Assembly: GCF_000420825.1 (NCBI RefSeq)
Contig: NZ_ATVR01000009.1
Span: forward strand, 45,436 to 109,435
From: Butyrivibrio sp. AE2015
Lineage (GTDB): Bacteria > Bacillota > Clostridia > Lachnospirales > Lachnospiraceae
Length of the DNA: 64,000 bases
Reading direction: 5' to 3'
A model generated the notes under the pieces. That model saw only the letters and a list, made by a program, of their open reading frames with translations. It did not search any database and had not been told where the DNA came from. A program made the position numbers and the translations under genes. Shown here one piece after another: positions 1-5,729 of the stretch (position 1 is the stretch's first letter; the number at the start of each line of letters is the position of its first letter).

Positions 1-111
1 TAACAAAATAAGTCTTTGGCAGTTTGTGGTTTCACATAGAGTACCTTGTTAGTATAAAGATATCACTTAGGGCCTTAAAGGTGAACTATAAATGAAAGGA
101 AATAATAAATC

Positions 112-315
112 ATGGAAAACACCATATATAAAAGATTAGTAAACGTTACAGAATTAAGAGCTTATACAGGCTTAGGAAAGAACAAAGCAGTTGAGTTTGC
201 AAAAAGTAGTGGCGCAGAAGTAAGGATAGGTAGAAGAGTGTTATTTGATCTGACAAAGCTAAATAAAGCAATTGATGAGTTAGGAAATAAAGGTCAGGAG
301 AAAAATGATGCTTAA
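112..315 (+). CDS. Excisionase-like helix-turn-helix protein (DUF6462-like)
   Basis: This 67-residue basic protein has the layout of small excisionase/MerR-type DNA-binding proteins: a helix-turn-helix around residues 10-40 (VTELRAYTGLGKNKAVEFAK) followed by IGRRVLFDLTKLNKAID, the 'R..RYD...L..WL'-type wing seen in Xis proteins of Gram-positive elements. Such proteins bind element ends and help the integrase excise. A weak AAAGGA site lies upstream of the ATG. It is the first complete gene in the window and belongs to the integrated element that ends with the integrase at 3378-4487. Assignment to DUF6462 is from memory of the family pattern, not from a search. Confidence 0.6.
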   Translation: MENTIYKRLVNVTELRAYTGLGKNKAVEFAKSSGAEVRIGRRVLFDLTKLNKAIDELGNKGQEKNDA

Positions 316-460
316 TAATTCTATTATCAAGGCAGCAGAACACTTACGCCAAGAAAAGGGGGAATTAAGAATGAATGAGCAGAAAGAAGAAGGAAAGCAA
401 AGGTCTACAGAGCTATTTGTATTATCAAAATCCACTTTCAAATTACGCAAGAATCAGTAA
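308..460 (+). CDS. Possible small overlapping ORF in the element
   Basis: A 50-codon frame starts 8 nt before the stop of the excisionase-like gene and runs into the next gene in another frame. It begins MLNNSIIKAAEHLRQEKGEL. An internal ATG at 371 is well placed behind the AAGGGGG at 356-362. The coupling overlap is suggestive, but the second half overlaps the better supported gene at 375-884, so this may be a chance frame or a short leader peptide that couples translation of that gene. Confidence 0.25.
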   Translation: MLNNSIIKAAEHLRQEKGELRMNEQKEEGKQRSTELFVLSKSTFKLRKNQ

Positions 461-884
461 TGATTTGCTAAAAGCAGAGCCATTTAAAAAACTACCAAAA
501 GGTTTACAAGAATTCTACATAGTATTAGTTGTACATTCTTTTTCTGAGGAACAGTTAACATGTCTATTTCAAACATTAAAGGAGTATCACAAGCGAACAG
601 GAAAAGAAGTGAGCGATTTTGATTTATCTGTTGAAATAGGAACTTATCAGAGATTAAAGAATTTTGGGAGCAAGTATTTTGTTTTTCCTGAGAAACATGC
701 AAAGGAATATGGATATTCAAAACAACTTAGCAGCAACAATCTTAAAGCCTTGATAAAAAAAGGTTTTATAGATGTTTACTGCTTTGACAAAGGTCATTAT
801 AAGCAAGGTGAAGATGGGAGCTACACTCATGACTTTGACCGAACACCAACAGTATATCAATTTGTTGATAAATGGAAAAGATAA
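375..884 (+). CDS. Hypothetical element protein, possible replication/DNA-binding role
   Basis: A 169-residue basic protein of unrecognised family. The N-terminus is lysine-rich (MSRKKKESKG), followed by helical segments. Residues around 110-135 (YGYSKQLSSNNLKALIKKGF) look like the recognition part of a winged helix, as in plasmid and element replication or regulatory proteins. The ATG at 375 is 13 nt from the AAGGGGG at 356-362; an overlapping ATG at 371 is in a different frame. It lies between the excisionase-like gene and a repeat-containing non-coding segment (885-1077). A replication role is only an inference from position and fold appearance. Confidence 0.6.
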   Translation: MSRKKKESKGLQSYLYYQNPLSNYARISNDLLKAEPFKKLPKGLQEFYIVLVVHSFSEEQLTCLFQTLKEYHKRTGKEVSDFDLSVEIGTYQRLKNFGSKYFVFPEKHAKEYGYSKQLSSNNLKALIKKGFIDVYCFDKGHYKQGEDGSYTHDFDRTPTVYQFVDKWKR

Positions 885-1077
885 TTTTTCAGTACATTGG
901 TAATGAACTATTAGTACATTCTGAGTGTACTATAAGGATTTTTAGCACTTTGAAAATTTAAGAAACCGCATAGATATGGGATTCTGAATTTTGGGCATAG
1001 TACATTCAGAGTGGAATATTTCTATATTTTGGTATCTTCCACAACTATTACAGTCAAGTAAAGGAGCAAGATGAGTA
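885..1077. repeat. Non-coding segment with three AGTACATT repeats
   Basis: The 193 nt between two element genes contains AGTACATT at 891, 913 and 999. The last two extend to AGTACATTCTGAGTG and AGTACATTCAGAGTG (one mismatch in 15). The middle copy also forms an inverted repeat, AGTACA...TGTACT (913-931). Repeats of this kind are typical of operators or iteron-type replication or packaging sites. No gene is seen here. Confidence 0.5.
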
Positions 1078-1371
1078 ATGGAAAAGATATATACACATAA
1101 TGCAGAGGGAGAAAAAGTCCTTATTGAATATACTAAAACAGTTCTAACTGATACAAAACCCAAACCTTATATTGTTATTGATGATTCTGAGGATGGATTT
1201 AGTCGATTTAAGCTATGTTTACGTCGTGCTGATGAAGAAAAACAATATGCTAATGGAATGGGCGATAAATCTTATGCTGCCGCATTAGCTAGGTTAGTAG
1301 CCGATAATCATGATTTGTATGTGAAGTTTGTTAAAAGGCTACGTCAGGAATTTGCTGACCAAAGGAAATAA
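1078..1371 (+). CDS. Hypothetical element protein, 97 residues
   Basis: This small charged protein begins MEKIYTHNAEGEKVLIEYTK. No family is recognised. It has no membrane segment or signal peptide. The C-terminal half (AAALARLVADNHDLYVKFVK) is predicted helical. AAAGGAG at 1060-1066 is the probable ribosome binding site, although its spacing to this ATG is long (about 11 nt). The nearer ATG at 1072 opens a frame that ends after nine codons. The next gene starts four bases after its stop, so the two are probably cotranscribed. Confidence 0.6.
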   Translation: MEKIYTHNAEGEKVLIEYTKTVLTDTKPKPYIVIDDSEDGFSRFKLCLRRADEEKQYANGMGDKSYAAALARLVADNHDLYVKFVKRLRQEFADQRK

Positions 1372-1375
1372 GCCT

Positions 1376-1624
1376 ATGTATGATACAGATACTTTAAATC
1401 TAATGATTGATGATTATTTGTCTAACTGTGGAAATCATCCAACACGTAAGGGATTAGCTATTTGGTTGCATATTAGTACATCAACTATTTATCGTGCGCT
1501 CTGCGGATTTTATAATGGTAAACCCTACGGAACTGAACCACATGTAACAAGGTGCATTGCTACAAAAGATTTCATGATTATCAGAGGTTTATTTACTAAG
1601 TCCTGTGAGCATATGCAACGCTAA
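1376..1624 (+). CDS. Small helix-turn-helix protein, gp3/TerS-like
   Basis: An 82-residue protein beginning MYDTDTLNLMIDDYL. I chose the ATG at 1376 because AAAGGA (1361-1366) sits 9 nt upstream; a longer frame from 1328 would overlap the previous gene. Residues 15-45 (GNHPTRKGLAIWLHISTSTI) form a helix-turn-helix whose pattern, 'I..Y...C......GLA..L.IS..T.YR', closely matches residues 50-85 of the next protein. The two look like diverged relatives arranged in tandem. Both resemble the N-terminal part of phage gp3-type small terminase or DNA-packaging proteins. This copy lacks the C-terminal half and may be a regulator. Confidence 0.55.
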   Translation: MYDTDTLNLMIDDYLSNCGNHPTRKGLAIWLHISTSTIYRALCGFYNGKPYGTEPHVTRCIATKDFMIIRGLFTKSCEHMQR

Positions 1625-1640
1625 AAAAGGAGTTTGACTT

Positions 1641-2165
1641 ATGAGCAATAAACAAAGTAATTACCCAACAGCTCAGATGAACAGGAGCATTGAACAGGCA
1701 GATGGATTTATAAGTAATACTGTCAGTTGCATATCTGAATTAACTAATTTAGGTAAACCGAAAAATGAAGAAGAATTAAAAGAGCGCATAAGGCAGTATT
1801 TTAAATTCTGTGCTGAAAAGTCTTTTCGACCAGGGATTGAGTCATTGGCTTTAGCATTAGGAGTAGACAGAGTTACTTATTGGCGTTGGTGCAATCAAGA
1901 TATACATGTATCAAGTGAATGGAGTGATATCTGCAAGGTTGCAAGGCAAAGTATTATTGCGTTTACCGAGGCAGCAGCTAATAGTGGTCATTTATCGCCA
2001 CCAATTGCGATATTTGCCCTAAAGAATATTGCTAATTATAAAGATGCGATATCTTTTGAAGATACCACACCAACACTACAAGAAAGAAGATATGGACGTA
2101 ACTATAATGATCTGCCAATGTTTAATAGTTCAGAAGTGATAGAATCGGATACTAAAGATTTATGA
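1641..2165 (+). CDS. Phage small terminase-like (gp3 DNA-packaging type) protein
   Basis: A 174-residue protein with AAAGGAG upstream of its ATG. The centre reads like the DNA-packaging gp3 family (PF16677-like): GIESLALALGVDRVTYWRWC is a helix-turn-helix, followed by a helical ICKVARQSIIAFTEAAANSG and the family-typical SPPIAIFALKNIANYKDAIS. In phages this subunit recognises the packaging site; in phage satellites (PICIs) a satellite-coded version redirects packaging. No large terminase, portal or capsid gene is near it. It overlaps the next gene by ATGA, implying translational coupling. The family call is from pattern memory. Confidence 0.6.
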   Translation: MSNKQSNYPTAQMNRSIEQADGFISNTVSCISELTNLGKPKNEEELKERIRQYFKFCAEKSFRPGIESLALALGVDRVTYWRWCNQDIHVSSEWSDICKVARQSIIAFTEAAANSGHLSPPIAIFALKNIANYKDAISFEDTTPTLQERRYGRNYNDLPMFNSSEVIESDTKDL

Positions 2166-2407
2166 GGTGCAGAATGTTTTACTATAACTACAAAAAAAGA
2201 GCAAAAGAAATGAAAAAAGCAGTAGGTAAGTATTTTATTCCGAATTTGACTGTCATACATGATGGAGAAAGACTTCCTGTTGTCACAGGATTTCAAGCTG
2301 ATTATGAATGGTCATTAGAATTTGGTAGAGCTGAATTTTGGCGCAGAGTAGCAATTGTAGAATTTATTATAATTATTACTTTGATAGTGAGGTGCATTGT
2401 TATATGA
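2162..2407 (+). CDS. Small membrane-anchored hypothetical protein
   Basis: An 81-residue protein starting MRCRMFYYNYKKRAKEMKKA. The N-terminal half is basic and the C-terminal 20 residues (VAIVEFIIIITLIVRCIVI) form one strong membrane helix with nothing after it, so it looks tail-anchored. Its start overlaps the stop of the terminase-like gene and its stop overlaps the start of the next gene, both as ATGA, so the three genes are translationally coupled. No family is recognised. Confidence 0.55.
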   Translation: MRCRMFYYNYKKRAKEMKKAVGKYFIPNLTVIHDGERLPVVTGFQADYEWSLEFGRAEFWRRVAIVEFIIIITLIVRCIVI

Positions 2408-2742
2408 ATGAATTTGAAAAAGCTATTTCAGAGATAGACGAAAGAACAGGAAAGTCCAATGATGAAAATGTCTTTGAGTCTGATACTGACAAGGATATTA
2501 TTGACTATTCTACTAATAGCAAAAAGCTCATGACAGTTTCATTAAGCCGTAAGCGCTGGGTAAATAAGGTCAAAGAGTATGCAGATAAGTATCCTAAAGA
2601 AGTTACTATTAAGCGTGTTAACAAAGATGGGAGCATAATAGCGCATATTCCTGTTGATTATTTGAGAATCAATCGACCACCACAGTTAAGTGATGCAGAG
2701 AAAAAAAGACGAGCTGAAATTCTACAGAGGATAAAATCTTAA
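2404..2742 (+). CDS. Conserved phage/element-type hypothetical protein
   Basis: A 112-residue protein. The start at 2404 is chosen because it gives the ATGA overlap with the preceding gene. The N-terminal 40 residues are acidic. The C-terminal 70 (MTVSLSRKRWVNKVKEYADK, then KEVTIKRVNKDGSIIAHIPV and a closing RPPQLSDAEKKRR) form a compact domain of a kind I associate with small phage-borne hypothetical proteins. The function is unknown. It is the last gene of the rightward element operon, followed by a large inverted repeat. Confidence 0.6.
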   Translation: MNEFEKAISEIDERTGKSNDENVFESDTDKDIIDYSTNSKKLMTVSLSRKRWVNKVKEYADKYPKEVTIKRVNKDGSIIAHIPVDYLRINRPPQLSDAEKKRRAEILQRIKS

Positions 2743-2760
2743 TAAGGCGTTTCTGCTTCG

Positions 2761-2870
2761 GTACTATAGGGAGATTTTTACTCAAATTTGAAATTTTACC
2801 CAATGAATGGGTAAAACACCAATACTAATATGAAAAGCTGAATTTGAGAAAAAAATCTCCTGTGTAGTGC
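2761..2870. repeat. Long inverted repeat with nested hairpin
   Basis: Arms at 2761-2788 and 2841-2870 pair over about 28 bp with few mismatches (GGAGATTTTTACTCAAATT against AATTTGAGAAAAAAATCTCC). Inside sits a perfect 8-bp hairpin, TTTTACCC...GGGTAAAA (2794-2816). The T- and A-runs make it a plausible bidirectional terminator between the convergent genes ending at 2742 (+) and 2890 (-). The size and nesting also fit an element origin or packaging structure. Confidence 0.6.
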
Positions 2871-2889
2871 TAAAAGGACAATATCACTA

Positions 2890-3084
2890 TTATTTTTGAT
2901 TCTGTTCTGATTGCATACGCATGTTTATGGCTTTGCAAATATAAGAGTTTACGCTTTCGTTTGCTTGATTAGCACACTCTTTAATAATATCTTTAGTCCC
3001 TTTTGGCACGGTAACATTTATTCTGTCATATTGCTTTTTGATGTATTTATTTGTTGCTTTCTGTTGTGATTTGCTAACTGTCAT
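2890..3084 (-). CDS. Ribbon-helix-helix (Arc/MetJ-type) repressor
   Basis: A 64-residue protein beginning MTVSKSQQKATNKYIKKQYD. The ATG at 3084 is chosen because GGAGA lies 8 nt upstream; a TTG at 3099 would add five residues but overlaps that site. The strand YDRINVTVPKG followed by two helices (TKDIIKECANQANESVNSYI) is a typical ribbon-helix-helix fold, used by small dimeric repressors and antitoxins. No toxin partner is adjacent. Three operator-like repeats lie directly upstream (3134-3219), between it and the divergent integrase, suggesting it represses itself and the integrase. Confidence 0.75.
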   Translation of the reverse strand: MTVSKSQQKATNKYIKKQYDRINVTVPKGTKDIIKECANQANESVNSYICKAINMRMQSEQNQK

Positions 3085-3133
3085 TACTTTTATCTCCAAT
3101 AGTTTTACTTTTACAAAGAGTATAACAGTTTAT

Positions 3134-3219
3134 GTATATTGGTGTAAATATATAATTTGCACATGTATATTGATGTAATTATATGCAATCTAACAATGGA
3201 TATAATGATGTAAATATAT
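3134..3219. promoter_or_regulatory. Three operator-like direct repeats (TATATTGATGTAATTATAT)
   Basis: Copies with cores GGTGTAA (3141), GATGTAA (3172) and GATGTAA (3207) are each embedded in TATATT..TATAT flanks. The first two full copies differ at two positions in 19. Core-to-core spacing is 31 and 35 nt, roughly three helical turns. They fill the region between the divergent repressor and integrase genes, so they are probable binding sites for the ribbon-helix-helix protein. Confidence 0.6.
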
Positions 3220-3247
3220 TAAACTATCATTGAAAGGAGAAAAGAAA

Positions 3248-3276
3248 GGACGTAAGTGTTCGCACCACCTACGTCC
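3248..3276 (+). promoter_or_regulatory. Hairpin in the integrase leader
   Basis: GGACGTA (3248-3254) and TACGTCC (3270-3276) form a perfect 7-bp stem. Its loop contains a second GTG-TTCG-CAC mini-hairpin. It lies about 100 nt upstream of the integrase start and lacks a T-run, so it is more likely a leader structure or protein site than a terminator. Confidence 0.45.
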
Positions 3277-3377
3277 AAGATGAATGATTAACCACACAAC
3301 CATGCATGATAACCGCTCACTGTTATTATATCGGTTATCATGTAATATTCCAAGAATTTAACATGAAAGGCGATATT

Positions 3378-4487
3378 ATGGCAAAAAAGAAAAAGAATCA
3401 GCGTGCTGATGGAAGATTGCAAAAGTCTTTTACATATAACGGAAAACGCTATTATGTGTATGGGCATGATAAAAGTGAAATAGAGCAAAAGGTTTACGAG
3501 AAAAAACTAGAGCTTAAGGAAAATAAAGAGCAACATGAAAATCCAACGATTGAAACATTTTTTGATAGATGGATGGAAAACAGGCGAGGAAGTATATCAT
3601 CTGCAACATTACGAGGTCAGCAATGTCACTTTAATACAATTTCAAAGATTGTGATAAATGATAAGGCTTTTAAAGATTATAGGCTTGCTGAGGTTAAAGC
3701 AGATGATATAAGAGTTATCCAAAAAGCTCTTTTGGATTCTGGCAATAAAACTCGAACTGTTAATGATAAGGTTTCATTTATTAGTCACATTTTTCATGAT
3801 GCTTTGATAGAAAGATATATAGATTTTAATCCTTGTATGCCTGTTAAGCCAATTAAGGTGACGGAAGTTGCTGCAAGAGAAACAATACATAGAGCGTTAA
3901 CGATTGATGAAACAAAGACTTTTTTTGATAATGCCAAGAATAGTTATTACTACAACATTTTTAAAATGGCGATTCAAACAGGAATGAGAATAGGTGAGAT
4001 TGGAGCATTAAAGAACTCTGATATATATGATGGAGCTATCCACGTTCAGAGGACTATTACTCGTTCTGAGGATGGAAGTTATTATTTAGGAACTGAAACA
4101 AAAACATGGCATGGAAAACGTACAATTCCAATGAATGAAACTATAGCAGAAATTATTGAGAATCAACGAAAAATAAACCGCATGTTAGATGGGAATGTTA
4201 GCAGTATCAATGATCTAATATTTAAAGCTCCTGAGCGTGGTTTGTTAATGGCAACGCCTGTTGACAGGGAAATAAAGAGGATTTGTAAGAGAACAGGGAT
4301 TAAGCATTTTACATGTCATGGATTTAGGGATACTTTTGCTACAAGATGCATTGAACAGGGAATTCCTGTTAAAACTATTCAAGAACTGTTAGGGCATGCA
4401 GATTTTGGGATAACAATGAATTTATATGGTCACGTTCTTGATGATACTAAAGAACAGGCTATGAACCAATTAAATATTGCACTCTAA
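3378..4487 (+). CDS. int: Tyrosine recombinase (site-specific integrase)
   Basis: A 369-residue phage/Tn916-type integrase. The ATG at 3378 has AAAGG 7 nt upstream and gives the lysine-rich start MAKKKKNQRADGRL. Order: N-terminal arm-binding segment with a GKRYYVYG motif, a SAM-like core-binding domain (about 65-165), then the catalytic domain. Visible catalytic residues are Arg in TGMRIGEIGAL, His and Arg in TCHGFRDTFATR, His in LLGHADFGI, and the nucleophile Tyr in MNLYGHVLDD. It catalyses integration and excision of the element. It is transcribed toward the attachment site just downstream and ends in a strong terminator. Confidence 0.95.
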   Translation: MAKKKKNQRADGRLQKSFTYNGKRYYVYGHDKSEIEQKVYEKKLELKENKEQHENPTIETFFDRWMENRRGSISSATLRGQQCHFNTISKIVINDKAFKDYRLAEVKADDIRVIQKALLDSGNKTRTVNDKVSFISHIFHDALIERYIDFNPCMPVKPIKVTEVAARETIHRALTIDETKTFFDNAKNSYYYNIFKMAIQTGMRIGEIGALKNSDIYDGAIHVQRTITRSEDGSYYLGTETKTWHGKRTIPMNETIAEIIENQRKINRMLDGNVSSINDLIFKAPERGLLMATPVDREIKRICKRTGIKHFTCHGFRDTFATRCIEQGIPVKTIQELLGHADFGITMNLYGHVLDDTKEQAMNQLNIAL

Positions 4488-4496
4488 TACAATGGG

Positions 4497-4525
4497 GCGG
4501 TAACACAAAGTTATCGCTCTTTTAT
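4497..4525 (+). terminator. Rho-independent terminator of int
   Basis: GCGGTAAC-ACAAA-GTTATCGC (8-bp stem including one G-T pair) is followed by TCTTTTATT, 10 nt after the integrase stop. Confidence 0.85.
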
Positions 4526-4550
4526 TGTCCTAAAAAGTGATAATCTTATA

Positions 4551-4573
4551 AAATGATGTCATAAATGATGTCA
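4551..4573. repeat. Tandem AAATGATGTCA repeat near the att site
   Basis: AAATGATGTCA occurs at 4551-4561 and 4563-4573, a 12-nt step. Short direct repeats between an integrase gene and its core site are typical of arm-type integrase binding sites; that role is inferred. Confidence 0.45.
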
Positions 4574-4630
4574 GGAGCTTGGAAAGCTAGTGTTTATGCT
4601 AAGTGATGGATTAAGTCCTGTCATCCGCAT
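4574..4630 (+). other. tRNA-like 3' half, probable attachment site
   Basis: The sequence from 4574 reads like the 3' half of a serine-type tRNA. AGC-TTGGAAA-GCT would be an anticodon arm with anticodon GGA, then a long variable region, then TTAAGTCC...CATCCGCA resembling a T-arm and acceptor end. Pairing is imperfect and no 5' half is present, so this is not a functional tRNA. A factor-independent terminator follows at once, as after a real tRNA gene. The likely reading is an integration-generated copy of a tRNA 3' end, with the intact tRNA at the other end of the element outside the window. Confidence 0.4.
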
Positions 4631-4631
4631 T

Positions 4632-4674
4632 AAAAAAGACTATTCATGATCTTTCATGATTAGTCTTTTCTTTT
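4632..4674 (+). terminator. Terminator after the tRNA-like remnant
   Basis: AAAAAAGACTA and TAGTCTTTTCTTTT pair across an interior containing two TTCATGA motifs. It is an A/T-tailed hairpin directly after the CATCCGCA end and probably the original tRNA terminator. Confidence 0.65.
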
Positions 4675-4737
4675 GCCATTTTTTATTTCTGTTCGTATAA
4701 ATAATTATCCACAATTTTTTTAAAGGGGGTAATTGAT

Positions 4738-4875
4738 ATGAACAACTTTATGACAAATTTTATGGCAGATCTTTATATGAACACAATATTTGTTATCTCC
4801 ATGATGATTGATGTTCACAAGTATATGAAAGAGGAAAGAAAAGCAAAGAACAACAGGCTTATTCTTTCCGTATAA
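4738..4875 (+). CDS. Small hypothetical peptide, 45 residues
   Basis: A short frame with a strong site (AAAGGGGGT, 9 nt before the ATG) encodes MNNFMTNFMADLYMNTIFVI followed by a basic, hydrophilic tail (KYMKEERKAKNNR). The centre is hydrophobic and could be a short membrane or amphipathic helix. It is the first host-side gene after the element attachment site. No family is recognised; the ribosome binding site is the main support. Confidence 0.45.
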   Translation: MNNFMTNFMADLYMNTIFVISMMIDVHKYMKEERKAKNNRLILSV

Positions 4876-4888
4876 TATAAAAATATGG

Positions 4889-5653
4889 TTATAAACCTTT
4901 ATATCTTTTTGCCAAATATGCAGACAGAAGTATCAGTCCAAGGGTTTCTGTGAAATGATAAATTATGGATGTCCATACTATTCCGATTTCATGACCCATA
5001 AGATACACTGTCTGCATTTGTAATATGGAAAAAGACAGTAAAAATAATATCAGTATGATAAGGGATGCAATCTTCAGGTACTTGTCGTTAAGAAAAATAC
5101 CTGTCATAACAATTCCTAAAAGAATCGCCACGAGGATCTCGATATATTTAAATCCATGAGTCATGTTATATAGGAGAATAAATGTGCTGTCTGTTAAGTC
5201 ACTGGCCTGATCAAAAAGGCTCATCAGTATAGCGATAAATCTCCTGTACATGATTGAAGTAAAATCATAGATCAGTTCCGCACAAATGAAAATTACTGCC
5301 CAGAGCTGCAAAAGCCTGCTTACAGAGTTTGCAGATAATGTGGCAAGATTTTTTCCAAGGTACTCCTGCTGTAAAAGACCTATCTCATTCTGATCATCCT
5401 TCGGAACAAGATTCATGTAATGCCAAAGCTTTTTCCAGGATAAATAAAAAATTATAAAAATTAAAAGAATCTGCAGCATGGAGCTTATTATCTGACAGGT
5501 CCAAAGCATTGAATCAAGCATGCTTGGAGAGTCAGATGAATTGCTGCTTAAAAATATCCTTATGGCACCTTCAATCAGAGCGGCAATTATTTTTATTATG
5601 GCAACTGAAAGTATTGCCCTTGAGAGAATGTGCTTTTTTATACTAATGTACAT
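4889..5653 (-). CDS. Multi-pass membrane protein of unknown function
   Basis: A 254-residue protein starting MYISIKKHILSRAILSVAII with GAGG 8 nt upstream. About five or six hydrophobic segments are visible (near 10-30, 50-75, 112-130, 165-190, 195-215 and 225-245). They are separated by a cytoplasmic-looking stretch around 80-105 with KDDQNEIGLLQQEYLGKN. No catalytic or transport motif is recognised. It is divergent from the MATE exporter gene to its right, sharing a 76-nt intergenic region. Confidence 0.6.
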   Translation of the reverse strand: MYISIKKHILSRAILSVAIIKIIAALIEGAIRIFLSSNSSDSPSMLDSMLWTCQIISSMLQILLIFIIFYLSWKKLWHYMNLVPKDDQNEIGLLQQEYLGKNLATLSANSVSRLLQLWAVIFICAELIYDFTSIMYRRFIAILMSLFDQASDLTDSTFILLYNMTHGFKYIEILVAILLGIVMTGIFLNDKYLKIASLIILILFLLSFSILQMQTVYLMGHEIGIVWTSIIYHFTETLGLILLSAYLAKRYKGL

Positions 5654-5729
5654 TTTTACAACCTCACTATGATTAATCTTACTTCAACAATGTCAAAATG
5701 GTCAAACTGTGATAAAATACATCCTTATG

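Larger units (their letters stand above)
1..4630. mobile_element. Right part of a small integrated element (satellite-like)
   Basis: An AT-rich block holds short, tightly packed genes unlike the host genes to its right: an excisionase-like protein, small hypothetical proteins, two helix-turn-helix proteins with small-terminase-like character, a ribbon-helix-helix repressor and a tyrosine integrase. The integrase lies next to a tRNA-like 3' end and terminator (4574-4674), the usual arrangement at one end of an element inserted into a tRNA gene. No relaxase, conjugation or phage structural gene is visible, so a phage satellite (PICI-like) or a small mobilizable element fits better than a full prophage. 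The left end is outside the window, so size and gene content are incomplete. Confidence 0.75.

Noticed and set aside
2890..3084. Antitoxin of a toxin-antitoxin pair
   Set aside because: The ribbon-helix-helix fold would fit, but no toxin-like gene overlaps or adjoins it; operators beside the integrase favour a repressor role.
4574..4630. Complete tRNA gene
   Set aside because: Only a 3' half can be drawn; the D-arm and 5' acceptor strand are missing and the T-stem pairs poorly.
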